This document shows positions 48,704 to 58,416 of a stretch of 64,000 bases of DNA, piece after piece. The stretch's first letter is position 1. Each line of letters starts with the position of its first letter. The notes below the pieces were generated by a model. That model searched no databases. It had not been told where the DNA came from and was given only the letters and a program-made list of their open reading frames with translations. The position numbers were made by a program, and so were the translations under genes. Source of the stretch: Deltaproteobacteria bacterium (GTDB taxonomy: Bacteria; Myxococcota_A; Polyangia; GCA-2747355; JADLHG01); NCBI GenBank assembly GCA_020848905.1, contig JADLHG010000005.1:191423-255422 (forward strand), in the 5' to 3' direction.

Positions 48704-51700
48704 AGATCACCGAGGTCTGCGTCCGCAAGCCGGTCTTCGCCTGGATGCTCATGGCCGCCACGGTCGTCTTCGGCGGCATCGCGCTCACGCGCATCGGCAT
48801 CAGCCAGTTCCCCGATGTGGACTTCCCGACGATCACCGTCGCGCTGACCTGGGAGGGGGCCGCACCCGAGGTGGTGGAGCACGACCTCGTCGAGCCGATC
48901 GAAGAGGCGGTGATGCAGGTCGAGGGGGTGCGGGCGGTGAACTCCGTCTCGCGCCAGGGATCGGCCACGGTCACGGTGGAGCTCCACCTCTCGCGCAACG
49001 TGGACCTCGCGCTGCAGGACGTGCAGACCAAGGTCTCGCAGGCGCAGATGCGGCTGCCCAAGGAGATGGACCCGCCGGTCATCTCCAAGACCAACCCCGA
49101 GGACAACCCGATCATGTGGGTCGGCCTCTCGGGCCCCTTCCCGCGCCAGGTGATCACCGACTACGCGCGCTACCGCATCAAGGAGAAGCTCCAGACGGTG
49201 CCGGGGGTGGGCGAGGTGATGCTCGGCGGCTACCTCGAGCGCAACGTGCGCCTCTGGCTCGACGCCAACCGCCTGAACGAGCGAGGGCTCACGGTCACCG
49301 ACGTGACCACCGCGCTCAGGCGCGAGCACGTCGAGCTGCCGGCCGGCCGCCTCGAGACCGACGCGCGCGAGGTGAACGTACGCGTCCTCGGCGAGGCGCT
49401 CGACCTCGATGCCTTGCGTCGGCTGGTGATCCGCGAGGAAGCCGGGCGACCGATCTACCTCTCGGACGTGGCGCTCGTCGAGGACGGCTTCGAGGACGAG
49501 CGCCGCTTCGCCCGGGTCAACGGCCAGCCGGCCCAGGGGATGGGGATCAAGAAGCAGCGCGGCGCGAACGCGGTCGGCGTGGCGAACGGCGTGAAGAAGC
49601 TCCTCACCGAGCTCCAGAGCACGCTCCCCGCCGGCATGCAGATCGGGGTGAACTTCGATTCCACGGTCTACATCCGCGAATCCGTCGAGGAGATCCGCTT
49701 CGAGCTCCTGCTCGCGGTCTTGCTCACCGCCTTCGTCTGCTGGCTCTTCCTCGGCTCGCTCTCGAGCACCCTGAACATCCTCCTCGCCATCCCGATGTCG
49801 CTCCTCGGCACGATCGCCACGATCTACTTCCTGGGCTTCACGCTCAACACCTTCACGCTGCTCGCCCTCTCGCTCGCCGTCGGCATTGTGGTGGACGACG
49901 CGATCATGGTGCTCGAGAACATCTACCGCCACTTCGACGGCGGCAAGGACCGCGTGGCCGCCTCGCTCGAGGGGACGCAGGAGATCAGCTTCGCCGCGCT
50001 CGCCGCCACTCTGGCCGTGGTGGCGATCTTCATCCCGGTGGTCTTCATGCCCGGGATCATCGGCAAGTTCTTCCTGCAGTTCGGCGTCACGCTCTCCGTC
50101 GCCGTGCTGCTCTCGTACGTGGAGGCCGTCACGCTCGCCCCAGCGCGCTGCGCGCAGATCCTCCGCCACGGCGCGCACGAGGGGGGGCTGGCGGGCCTCG
50201 TCAGCCGCTTCTTCCAGCGCCTATCCCACGGCTACCGCTGGCTCCTCGAGCGGGGGCTCCGCCGACCACTCCTCGTCGTACTCGTCGGCGTGGGGGTCTT
50301 CGCCGGAGCGCTGGCCCTCCTCAAGCGCCTGCCGAGCGAGTTCGTCCCCTCGCAGGACCAGGGCTTCCTGATGGTCCGCCTCCAGACCGCTGTGGCCTCG
50401 AACATCCGCGAGACCGACCTCCTGATGCGCAAGGCGGAGGCGGTCGTGGGCCAGCACCCCGCCGTGCGGCGCTACTTTGGCATCGTGGGCGGCTTCGGCG
50501 GCACGGGCGTGAACACCGGCGTGCTCTTCACCACGCTCAAGCCGCGCAAGGAGCGCGCGCTCAGCCAGAAGGCCTTCGCGGGCTATCTCCGCGGCAAGCT
50601 GAACGGAATCCCGGGCCTCAAGGCCGTGGTGATGGACCTCTCGCAGTCGGGCTTCTCCGCCTCACGGGGCTTCCCCGTCGAGTTCTCGGTGCGCGGCCCC
50701 GACTGGGACAAGCTCGTGACCGTCAGCCAGGCGCTCAAGGAGAAGCTGACCGTCAGCGGGCTCTTGCAGGATGCCGATTCGGACTACCAGCTCGGCATCC
50801 CCGAGCTCCGCATCACCCCCGAGCGGGCGCGCTCGGCCGACCTGGGGGTGCCGATCGAGGCCGTGGCCACGACGCTGAACGCGCTTGTGGGCGGCGTGCG
50901 CGTGGGCAAGTACTCGAGCGGCGGCCGGCGCGTGGACGTGCGCCTGCGCCTCCTCGCCGCGCAGCGCAGCCGCCCCGAGGACCTCACGCGCCTGCGCGTC
51001 CGCACCTCCTCGGGCGAGCTTGTGCCCCTCTCCTCCCTCGTGAGCCACCAGGAGCTCCCCGCGCTGCAGGCCGTGATGCGGCGCGATCGGGAGCGCGCCA
51101 TCACCCTCTTCGGCAACGTGGGACCCGGGCACTCGCAGGGCGAGGTGATCGCCGAGGTGGAGCGACTCGGCCGGGATCTGCCCGCCGGCTACCATCTCGT
51201 CCTCGAGGGGGCGAGCGTGACCTACCGCGAGTCGGGGGGAGGGCTGCTCTTCGCGCTCTTTCTCGGCATCGCGGTGGCCTACATGATCCTCGCCTCGCAG
51301 TTCAACTCCTTCCTGCACCCGATCACGGTGCTCACCATCCTGCCGCTCTCGGTGGCCGGCGCGGCGGCGGCGCTCACCCTCGGCGGACAGTCCCTCAACA
51401 TGATGAGCATGATCGGCATTCTGCTTCTCATGGGGATTGTGAAGAAGAATTCTATTATCCTCGTAGACTACGCCACGCAGCTCCGCAGGCAGGGGCACGA
51501 CGCGCGCGAGGCGATGCTCGGGGCCGGCCCGATCCGCCTGCGGCCGATCCTCATGACCTCGGTCGCGACGCTAATGGCCGCGTTGCCCTTCATGCTCGGC
51601 CTCGGACCGGGCTCCGAGGTGCGCCGCCCGATGGGCCTCGCCGTCGTGGGTGGCGTGGCCGTCTCCACCGCCCTCTCGCTGCTCGTGGTCCCTGCCTTCT

Positions 51701-51804
51701 ACGTGCTGGCCGACCGCTGGCGGGGCAAGCTCGCGCGCCTCCTGCGGCGGAAGCCGCGCACGAAGGGCTCGGAGCAGAAGGTCGAGGACGCGGAGGCGTC
51801 GTAG
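48700..51804 (+). CDS. RND multidrug efflux permease (HAE1/AcrB-like)
   Basis: 1034 residues from GTG 48700 (GTGA overlap with the adaptor). Hallmarks: N-terminal VRKPVFAWMLMAATVVFGGIALTRIGISQFPDVDFPTITV; the porter-domain repeat VISKTNPEDNPIMWVGLSG; TM4 AVGIVVDDAIMVLENIYRHFDGG with the paired Asp of the proton relay; a second half with QFNSFLHPITVLTILPLS, NMMSMIGILLLMGIVKKNSIILVDYATQLR and RLRPILMTSVATLMAALP. Twelve transmembrane helices are expected. The proton-driven substrate could be a drug, lipid or secondary metabolite. No local regulator is found within the operon. Confidence 0.96.
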   Translation: MKITEVCVRKPVFAWMLMAATVVFGGIALTRIGISQFPDVDFPTITVALTWEGAAPEVVEHDLVEPIEEAVMQVEGVRAVNSVSRQGSATVTVELHLSRNVDLALQDVQTKVSQAQMRLPKEMDPPVISKTNPEDNPIMWVGLSGPFPRQVITDYARYRIKEKLQTVPGVGEVMLGGYLERNVRLWLDANRLNERGLTVTDVTTALRREHVELPAGRLETDAREVNVRVLGEALDLDALRRLVIREEAGRPIYLSDVALVEDGFEDERRFARVNGQPAQGMGIKKQRGANAVGVANGVKKLLTELQSTLPAGMQIGVNFDSTVYIRESVEEIRFELLLAVLLTAFVCWLFLGSLSSTLNILLAIPMSLLGTIATIYFLGFTLNTFTLLALSLAVGIVVDDAIMVLENIYRHFDGGKDRVAASLEGTQEISFAALAATLAVVAIFIPVVFMPGIIGKFFLQFGVTLSVAVLLSYVEAVTLAPARCAQILRHGAHEGGLAGLVSRFFQRLSHGYRWLLERGLRRPLLVVLVGVGVFAGALALLKRLPSEFVPSQDQGFLMVRLQTAVASNIRETDLLMRKAEAVVGQHPAVRRYFGIVGGFGGTGVNTGVLFTTLKPRKERALSQKAFAGYLRGKLNGIPGLKAVVMDLSQSGFSASRGFPVEFSVRGPDWDKLVTVSQALKEKLTVSGLLQDADSDYQLGIPELRITPERARSADLGVPIEAVATTLNALVGGVRVGKYSSGGRRVDVRLRLLAAQRSRPEDLTRLRVRTSSGELVPLSSLVSHQELPALQAVMRRDRERAITLFGNVGPGHSQGEVIAEVERLGRDLPAGYHLVLEGASVTYRESGGGLLFALFLGIAVAYMILASQFNSFLHPITVLTILPLSVAGAAAALTLGGQSLNMMSMIGILLLMGIVKKNSIILVDYATQLRRQGHDAREAMLGAGPIRLRPILMTSVATLMAALPFMLGLGPGSEVRRPMGLAVVGGVAVSTALSLLVVPAFYVLADRWRGKLARLLRRKPRTKGSEQKVEDAEAS

Positions 51805-51809
51805 GACTC

Positions 51810-51842
51810 GGGGGGAACGCGGGGACGGGGACGGGGGCGGGG
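51810..51842 (+). other. G-quadruplex-forming motif after the RND operon
   Basis: Five G-runs of at least four (51810-51815, 51821-51824, 51827-51830, 51833-51837, 51839-51842), with loops of 5, 2, 2 and 1 nt, lie between the convergent stops at 51804 and 51851. On the plus strand it would be at the 3' end of the efflux mRNA. Confidence 0.7.
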
Positions 51843-51850
51843 CCAGGCGG

Positions 51851-54420
51851 TTACGGCTGCAGCGCCCAGAGCTCCCACCCCGTGTCCGGGGTGGTGGCCC
51901 AGAAGAAGAGGCGCGAGCCGGCGGTGGCCATGGCGTCCGGGGAGGAGCCCGGTGAGCCCGGCACGAGGTCGGCCACGCGCACTGTGCCTGCCGCCGTGCC
52001 GTCGGTCTTCCAGAGCTCGCGCCCGGTCGCCCCGTCGTCGGCGCCAAAGTACGCAGCACCGCCGACCGCTACGAACCTATAGGCCCCGGGGGTGACGGGA
52101 CCCGGGTAGAGGTCCCGCAGCATCACCGTGCCTGCCGCCGTGCCATCGCTGACCCATGGCTCGGTCCCGCTGACCCCGTCGGTCGCGGAGAAGAGGAGCT
52201 TGCCGCCGAGCACGGCGAAGCCGGAAGGACCGGAGGAGGAGGGGCCGGGCAAGATGTCCCTGACCCGCACGGTGCCGGCCGCGGTGCCGTCGCTCTTCCA
52301 GAGCTCGTAGCCGCTCGAGCCGTCGTTGGCGCTGAAATAGAGCGTAGTTCCTATAACGGTCAGCTCCATGGGGTCAGACCCCGCGCTGCCCGGGTTGAGG
52401 TCCTTCACCAGAGCCGTCCCCGCGTCTGTGCCGTCGGTCTTCCAGAGCTCGTAACCGGTGTTCGCCTCGCGCGCCACGAAATAGAGCGTGCTGCCGACCG
52501 CCACCTGCGGCCTCGCATTCGACCCTGCGCTTCCCGGCTCGAGGTCCTTCACCAGCACCGTCCCCGCCGCCGTCCCGTCCGACCTCCAGAGCTCCAGGCC
52601 ATGGGTCTCGTCGTTGGCGGCGAAGCAGAGCGTACCGTTCACGTCGAGCATCCAGTAGATGCCGGACCCACTAGAGCCCGGGTTAATGTCACGCAACATG
52701 ACGGTCCCGGCGAGCGTGCCGTCGCTCTTCCAGAGCTCGGAGCCATCGACGCCGTTGTCCGCCACGAAGAACAGGGTGCCGTTCGCGCCCACCGCGCGCG
52801 TGATCGGCCCTTCCGGACACCCGAACCCTCCCGCGAAGCCCCCCGCAACGCGAACCGTGCCGGCAATCGTCCCGTCGGTCTTCCAGAGCTCACCGCTACA
52901 CGAGGCGAAACTCGTGTCGACTTGACTTACGGCAAAGAACACCGTCCCGCTCACGTTCGCCATCGTGCCGATATGTACGGTCCGACTGGGCTCGGCCGCG
53001 ACGCCGAGCAGGCGCGTCGTTCCAGCTCCCGACCCGTCGCTGACCCAGAGCTCGGCAGGGGCGCCGGCCCGCCCCCTCTGGCTGAAGAAGTAGCGCCCAC
53101 CGGAGGTCGTGGCGGTCAGCCCCGCGGCGCCGTTCGGGGACCCCACGACCCCGTTGATGTTCTTCACCATCACGGTGGTCTCCGGCGTGCCGCTCGTCTT
53201 CCAGAGCTCCGGGCCGTTCACGCCGTCCTCGGCGGAGAAGTAGACCGTGCCGCCGAGAGCGACCAGGTAGTTGGGACTGGAACCGACGATGCCGGGCACC
53301 ATGTCCTTGAGCATCACGGTACCGGCAGCCGTGCCGTCGGTCTTCCAGAGCTCCGAACCTCGGGTTCCATCGTCGCCTCGAAAGACGACGCTGGTTCCGA
53401 CGGTGGTGATGATCCCACTGTTTGCAATGGGGACCCCCACGTCGCTGACGCGCACCGTACCCAGAGCCGTGCCGTCGCTCTTCCAGAGCTTGTAGGCGCC
53501 CGTCCCCTCATTGGCCACGATGTACAGTCGCCCGCCGGCCACTACACCCGTGGCGCTCCCGCACGCGTTACCGGCCCCGGGATAGATGTCCTTCACCAGC
53601 ATCGTACCCGCTGCTGTGCCATCGCTCTTCCAGAGCTCGTATCCGGCCCCGGCACCGTCGTTGCCGCAGAAGTACAGCGTGCCGCCGATCGTCGCGAAGC
53701 CCTTGCTATAGCCCGCCCCGGTGCCGGGTAAGAGGTCCTTCACCAGGACCGTCCCCGCCTCCGTCCCGTCCGAGCTCCAGAGCTCGGAGCCCGTCGCTCC
53801 GTCGTCGGCCGCGAAGAGGAGCCTGCCCCCCACGCTGCGGAGGTCGCTGGGCCACGATGCCGCGGTGCCCGGTCGGAGGTCCTTCACCAGACCGGTCCCC
53901 GCCGACGTGCCGTCGCTGCGGCAGAGCTCCGTGCCGTAGCCGGAGACGTTCGCGGCGAAGTAGAGCACGCCGCCATGCGCGACGAAGTAGGACGGGCTGG
54001 CGTCCGCAGTGCCGGGGACCAGGTCTCGCACCAGCACCGTGCCGGCCTCGGTGCCATCCGAGCGCCAGAGCTCGCGGCCGTTCGCGGGCGTCGCGGCGCT
54101 GAAGAAGAGCGTGCTGCCGACCACCGTCAGCTGGCTAGGACTAGAGCTCGCCGTGCCCGGGTTCAGGTCCTTCACTCGCACCGTCCCCGCCGCCGTCCCG
54201 TCGCTCTTCCAGAGCTCGTACCCGCTCGTACCGTCGCTGGCACCGAAATAGAGCGCGCCGTCGAAAACGACCAGCGGGTACGGGTAGCTGCTTCCCGGCC
54301 CGGGGTTGAGGTCCTTCACCAGCATCGTCCCCGCGAGGGTTCCGTCGGTCCTCCAGAGCTCCGTCCCCGTCGCCGCGTCGCCCGCCTGGAAGTAGAGGCT
54401 GCCCGCGAGGAAGGTGAACT
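51851..54420. repeat. Array of 17 ELWxxDGT-coding tandem repeats (~145 bp each)
   Basis: Recurrent DNA such as CTTCCAGAGCTC (complement of the Glu-Leu-Trp codons), followed by spacer and GTCCTT(C/G), recurs about every 145 bp. Repeat identity at DNA level is only moderate, so the array is old rather than newly expanded. Confidence 0.85.
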
Positions 54421-56023
54421 GGTTCGGCGACGAGCCCGGGTTCACGTTCGGGGCCAGATCCTTCACCAGGTAGGGGACGCCGCGGCCGGTGCAGCGCGCG
54501 TCGGCCTGGCAGTCGCTGTCCCAGCAGTCGATCGCCCCGTCCCCGTCGTCGTCAGCGTCGTTGCCGCAGGCCTCCGCCGGAATATTAGAACATCCGATCG
54601 TATTGAAGGCGCAGCTCGGCCCGCAGGCCAGCGTGCCGCGCAAAAAGCCGAGCGTGGTGCAGCTCGCTCTGCCGAAGGCTGCGCCATCGCACTGCTCCCC
54701 CGCCTCGAGGCTCCCGTTCCCGCAGGTGGGGCACGACGAGACCGGAAAGACGTACGCGCTCGCGGTCCCCGCCGCGTCGGTGACCCGCGCCGTCACGCGG
54801 TGGCTGCACCCCGAGAGCGGAGCCGTCCAGCTCACCTGGCTCGCGCCGCTGGTCGGGACCGGCGCGCCGAGCGTGCCGGCGGAGGCGCTCCAGTCGAAGG
54901 CGAGGGCCTGTCCCTCGGGATCCACCGCCACCGCACGGAAGAGCACCGTCCCCCCCGGACCCACGGTCCGCGCGGACTGGAAGAGCGCCGTGAAGACCGG
55001 CGGGCTGTTCACGAGCGGGCCGCTCCCCACGGGCAGCGTGAGCGCGCCCATCGTGCTGCCCCCCGCGCCGTCCTGCACGCTCACCACCAGCGTGCAGGTA
55101 CCGATCGGGGGCGCGGCGGTTGGGGCCGTCCAGCTCGGGTCCTCGACCGCCGCGCCCGCGTAGGTCCCCCCGCAGCCGCCATCGCTCCAGGCGTAGGACA
55201 GGGCGTCTCCGTCGGCGTCGAAGACCGTGAGGGCCAGGACGGAGCTCTGCCCGGGCGGCACCCGCCCCGGCGTGGCAGATAGGCCGGTGATCACCGGCCA
55301 GGTGTTGAAGGTCACCTCCACGCCCGCGCCACCGGTGGCCGCCGAGGCGGAGACGAGCAGCGTCAGGCTGGCCGAGACGACCCCGGCCTTCGGATCGCTC
55401 ACCACCACGGTCAAGGGCACCGGGCCCTCGGTGGCCGGGGCCGTGAAGGTCGTGCTCGCCGCGGCGGCCGAGCCGAAGCTCCCCGCGGGGGCGCTCCAGG
55501 TGATCGCCAGGGGCTCGCCGTCGGCGTCGGCGGCCGTCACGGCGAGCGCGACGGTGCCTCCGGGCGGCACGACTCCGGCAGAGGCCACGAGGCTCTCGAT
55601 GATCGGCACGTGGTTCTGGAACGGGGTGGGAGGGCTCGCCTGCTGCAGCCGGAGGCTCACGAGCGCCAGCCCGTTCGGCGCGATGGTCACGCCGCTCGCC
55701 TGGCCGGCGAAGAGCACGGCGTCGGCTGCGCCTCGCGCCTCGGCGCGAAAGACGCGGTCGGCTCCGGCGGGGATCTTGAGGATCGTGCCCTGCCAGCGCC
55801 CCTCCACCTGCGCCAGTTCGTGCACCAGCGGCTCCGCGATGCCCGGACCGGTCACGCTCAGGGCCACGCGCTGCACGTCGGAGGACCCGAGCTTGGAAAC
55901 GCTCACGCGCACGTTCGCGCCGCCCTCCGCCCCGCCGAGGCTGCCGCACGCGGCGGCGAGCAGGAGGCTCCACGCGCTCAACCAACGCACCCGATCTCTG
56001 GTCGTCATCGCGCCCCTATGCAT
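51851..56023 (-). CDS. Giant lipoprotein: Ig/PKD-like modules, Cys-rich repeat and 17 ELWxxDGT propeller repeats
   Basis: 1390 residues. Signal ending LLAAAC (Cys26; ATG 56023, or 56008 if MTTRDR is used). A head domain (VQRVALSVTGPGI ... VEGRWQGTI) and three Ig/PKD-like modules (about 125-420; e.g. FNTWPVITGLSATPGRVPPGQ, DADGDALSYAWSDGGCGG, SWTAP) follow. Then come a Myxococcus-type Cys repeat (CGNGSLEAGEQCDG ... CGPSCAFNTIGC), a DADDDGDGAIDCWD calcium site, and from ~530 to the end 17 repeats of about 48 residues, ELW(K/R)(S/T)DGTxAGTxxVKDLxPG, plus a terminal ELWALQP. The repeats presumably stack as propeller blades. Its ATG overlaps the upstream relative's TAA (TAATG), so both share a transcript. 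Ligand unknown; surface adhesion or sensing is inference. Confidence 0.88.
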   Translation of the reverse strand: MHRGAMTTRDRVRWLSAWSLLLAAACGSLGGAEGGANVRVSVSKLGSSDVQRVALSVTGPGIAEPLVHELAQVEGRWQGTILKIPAGADRVFRAEARGAADAVLFAGQASGVTIAPNGLALVSLRLQQASPPTPFQNHVPIIESLVASAGVVPPGGTVALAVTAADADGEPLAITWSAPAGSFGSAAAASTTFTAPATEGPVPLTVVVSDPKAGVVSASLTLLVSASAATGGAGVEVTFNTWPVITGLSATPGRVPPGQSSVLALTVFDADGDALSYAWSDGGCGGTYAGAAVEDPSWTAPTAAPPIGTCTLVVSVQDGAGGSTMGALTLPVGSGPLVNSPPVFTALFQSARTVGPGGTVLFRAVAVDPEGQALAFDWSASAGTLGAPVPTSGASQVSWTAPLSGCSHRVTARVTDAAGTASAYVFPVSSCPTCGNGSLEAGEQCDGAAFGRASCTTLGFLRGTLACGPSCAFNTIGCSNIPAEACGNDADDDGDGAIDCWDSDCQADARCTGRGVPYLVKDLAPNVNPGSSPNQFTFLAGSLYFQAGDAATGTELWRTDGTLAGTMLVKDLNPGPGSSYPYPLVVFDGALYFGASDGTSGYELWKSDGTAAGTVRVKDLNPGTASSSPSQLTVVGSTLFFSAATPANGRELWRSDGTEAGTVLVRDLVPGTADASPSYFVAHGGVLYFAANVSGYGTELCRSDGTSAGTGLVKDLRPGTAASWPSDLRSVGGRLLFAADDGATGSELWSSDGTEAGTVLVKDLLPGTGAGYSKGFATIGGTLYFCGNDGAGAGYELWKSDGTAAGTMLVKDIYPGAGNACGSATGVVAGGRLYIVANEGTGAYKLWKSDGTALGTVRVSDVGVPIANSGIITTVGTSVVFRGDDGTRGSELWKTDGTAAGTVMLKDMVPGIVGSSPNYLVALGGTVYFSAEDGVNGPELWKTSGTPETTVMVKNINGVVGSPNGAAGLTATTSGGRYFFSQRGRAGAPAELWVSDGSGAGTTRLLGVAAEPSRTVHIGTMANVSGTVFFAVSQVDTSFASCSGELWKTDGTIAGTVRVAGGFAGGFGCPEGPITRAVGANGTLFFVADNGVDGSELWKSDGTLAGTVMLRDINPGSSGSGIYWMLDVNGTLCFAANDETHGLELWRSDGTAAGTVLVKDLEPGSAGSNARPQVAVGSTLYFVAREANTGYELWKTDGTDAGTALVKDLNPGSAGSDPMELTVIGTTLYFSANDGSSGYELWKSDGTAAGTVRVRDILPGPSSSGPSGFAVLGGKLLFSATDGVSGTEPWVSDGTAAGTVMLRDLYPGPVTPGAYRFVAVGGAAYFGADDGATGRELWKTDGTAAGTVRVADLVPGSPGSSPDAMATAGSRLFFWATTPDTGWELWALQP

Positions 56024-58272
56024 TAGTCGTTCGTTCCTGCGTGGACCCTGAGCACCGTCCCTCGGTCACCGACGATCCACACCTCCGTCGGCCCGCGCCC
56101 CCACACCCCGTTCAAGGTCTGCGTGGTCCCCGACGGCACCGCCGTCGCGTTCGCGCCGTCCAGCCAGAGCACCGTGCCCCCGGCACCCACGGCCCAGAGC
56201 TCCGAAGGCCCGGCCCCCCACACGCTCCGGAGCGCGGTCGTAGTTCCCGACGACACGGTGGCGAAGCTCTGCCCGTCGAAGCGCAGGATCGCGCCCGCCG
56301 CCCCCACGGCCCACACGTTCGTGGCGTCGCTCCCCCAGAGCCCCGAGAGGGTCTGCCCCGTGACGCCGCCGCGGAGCGTGACGAGCCCCGCCGGCCCACC
56401 GCGCAGGACGGTGCCGTCCGCGCCACAGGCCCAGAGCTCCGCGGGCGCGCTCGTCCACGCCGCCTCGAGACGCTTGCCCGTCCCCGAGCTGACGGGAGCC
56501 CAGCTCGCGCCGTTCCCGCGAAGCACCGTCCCGCCACCCCCCACCGCCCAGCGATTCGCATCGTCGCTCCCGGTGACGGAGAAGAGCGCGTTCGCCGTGC
56601 CGCTCGGGCCGGCCGAGCGCCAGACCGCGCCGTCGAAACGCAGCACTACGCCCCCATCTCCGACCGCCCAGCCGCTCCCGACTCCCGCCCCCCACACCGA
56701 GCGCAGGAGGCTCGTCACCGGCGAGGCCACGGGCTGCGCGGTCGCGCCGTCGAGGCGCACGATGCGTCCCCCCTGTCCGACGGCCCACACGCGCGACAGG
56801 CCGCCCCCCACGGAGCGCAGACTGGCGGTGGTGCCCGAGGGCACAGGCGCGAGGCGGCGGCAGCCCGTCGTATCGAGCGTGCACACCTCCGTGCAGGCCA
56901 GGCGCCCGACCGCGAACCCTTCGCCCGCGCAGCTTCGCCCCGCCGGGACCGCGCCGTCGCAGGCCTCGCCCGCCTCGATCGTCCCGTTCCCGCAGCTCGC
57001 ACAGCGGACGCGAAAACGGTGCGAGACGGCGGCCCCGCGCGCATCCGCGGTCGTGATCCGGACGCTGTAGCCGCAGCCCCCCGCGGGAGCGGTCCAGCTC
57101 ACCTCGCTCCCCTGCGCGCCCAACGTGGGCGTCGCGAGCGTCCCGCCGGTCGCGCGCCAGTCGTAGGTCAGCGCGTCCCCCTCGGCGTCTTCGGCCTTCG
57201 CGCGGAAGGTGACGGTGTCCCCCGACGCGACGACCTCTTGCGACTGGTAGGTGCCGACCACGAGGGGCGCGGTGTTCGGGTTCGGTGGCGGGCCCACCAC
57301 CACCGTCACCGATCCGGTCGCTTCGCCGCCGCGCCCGTCGGTGAGCCGCGCGACGAGAGTACACACGCCACCCGACGGCCCCGCAGCCGGGGCGGTCCAG
57401 CTCGCGGAGGTGACCCCCGAGGCCGCGTCGAACATCCCGCCGCAGCCGTCGCTCCAGCTCGCGCCGAGCGGATCGCCGTCGGTGTCGCGCGCGGTGAGCG
57501 TGAGCGAGAGCGTCTCGCCCGCGGACACACGCCCGGGCGTGGCCACGAGGCTCTGCACGACCGGCCAGTTGTTGAACGTGGCGGTCACGTTCGCCCAGCC
57601 CTTGCTCGTCACGGCCATGAGCACGTCCAGGGACTGCGGCAGAAAGATCGACGCGCGGGCCACCACCCGCAGCCGCGCGCGCAGCTCGGCGGGCGGAGCG
57701 AGCCAGGTGGTCTTCTGCGCCCCCGGATCGGCGAGCTGCCCTACGTCCGCGCTCCATAGATAGGAAGACGCGGAGGCCGTCGCATCCGCTCCGAGCGCGC
57801 GCAGCTCGACGCGCTCTCCGGGCGCGGGCTGCGCCGGAGAGGCCCAGAGCGCCGCCAGCGGTGCGCCCTCCGTCGTGGCCGTCGGGTCGCGCAGCGCGAC
57901 GACGAGCAGAGCCTCGCGCTCGAAGGACACGGTCACCTCGCGCGCCTGGCCCCGCGCCACGGGCGCCCCGAGCGCATCGCGGCCCTCCACCTGCACCTCG
58001 AGCGGTTCACCCGGAGCGAGACCCTCGACCCGCCCGCTCCACCCCGTCGCGTCGCGCGAGAGCACCTCGCGGCGCTCGTCACCGGAAGGCCGACGAACCA
58101 CGAGGCTAGCCTCGGTCGGAACCGCGCCGCCGCCGCCTTCGGGACTCGCGATCACGCGCAAGGTCCCGCCTTCCGGCCCGCAGCCGCCGTGCGCCACCGC
58201 GCAGGCGAAGAGCCCCGCCGCGACGAGGAATCGGGGGCTGGAGCCCACTATTGAATCACGCATCGCACTCAC
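56023..58272 (-). CDS. Exported protein with Ig/PKD-like modules, Cys-rich repeat and seven-bladed WAVG propeller
   Basis: 749 residues. N-terminal signal (FLVAAGLFACAVAHGGC, Cys31; the lipobox is weak). Then Ig/PKD-like modules: a first at about 45-210, and two that match the neighbouring genes, FNNWPVVQSLVATPGRVSAGE ... DTDGDPLGASWSDGCGG and DAEGDALTYDWRATGG ... SWTAP. A Cys repeat CGNGTIEAGEACDG ... CTEVCTLDTTGC ends near 470. The C-terminal ~270 residues hold exactly seven repeats of the form (V/L)WAVGxGGxxLRxDG with spacer SGTxxxLxSVWG, as in Ycf48/BNR-type propellers; seven suggests one closed ring. First gene of a two-gene transcript with the ELWxxDGT lipoprotein. Confidence 0.87.
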   Translation of the reverse strand: MSAMRDSIVGSSPRFLVAAGLFACAVAHGGCGPEGGTLRVIASPEGGGGAVPTEASLVVRRPSGDERREVLSRDATGWSGRVEGLAPGEPLEVQVEGRDALGAPVARGQAREVTVSFEREALLVVALRDPTATTEGAPLAALWASPAQPAPGERVELRALGADATASASSYLWSADVGQLADPGAQKTTWLAPPAELRARLRVVARASIFLPQSLDVLMAVTSKGWANVTATFNNWPVVQSLVATPGRVSAGETLSLTLTARDTDGDPLGASWSDGCGGMFDAASGVTSASWTAPAAGPSGGVCTLVARLTDGRGGEATGSVTVVVGPPPNPNTAPLVVGTYQSQEVVASGDTVTFRAKAEDAEGDALTYDWRATGGTLATPTLGAQGSEVSWTAPAGGCGYSVRITTADARGAAVSHRFRVRCASCGNGTIEAGEACDGAVPAGRSCAGEGFAVGRLACTEVCTLDTTGCRRLAPVPSGTTASLRSVGGGLSRVWAVGQGGRIVRLDGATAQPVASPVTSLLRSVWGAGVGSGWAVGDGGVVLRFDGAVWRSAGPSGTANALFSVTGSDDANRWAVGGGGTVLRGNGASWAPVSSGTGKRLEAAWTSAPAELWACGADGTVLRGGPAGLVTLRGGVTGQTLSGLWGSDATNVWAVGAAGAILRFDGQSFATVSSGTTTALRSVWGAGPSELWAVGAGGTVLWLDGANATAVPSGTTQTLNGVWGRGPTEVWIVGDRGTVLRVHAGTND

Positions 58273-58299
58273 GCTGGCAGGCCCGACCTACCCTGTATG

Positions 58300-58315
58300 T
58301 ACGTGGTTCCACGTA
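58300..58315. promoter_or_regulatory. Perfect inverted repeat between the divergent propeller genes
   Basis: TACGTGG-TT-CCACGTA: 7-bp perfect arms around 2 bp, in the 144-bp gap between the starts of the minus-strand WAVG gene (58272) and the plus-strand PQQ-type gene (58417). The flanks are AT-rich for this genome. A shared operator is plausible. Confidence 0.5.
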
Positions 58316-58416
58316 TAGACGGGGCACTCCCGAGTCGTCAGAGTGGGCCTGACGGGGTTTCTCTCGTCGAGAACTCGGGCTCTTTGACCGGCTCACTAAC
58401 GTAACGGAGGATGCTA

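Noticed and set aside
48606-52082. Over 1100-codon plus-strand frame overlapping the RND permease out of frame
   Set aside because: No recognisable domain and Arg/Pro-rich composition; the RND frame matches the family end to end.
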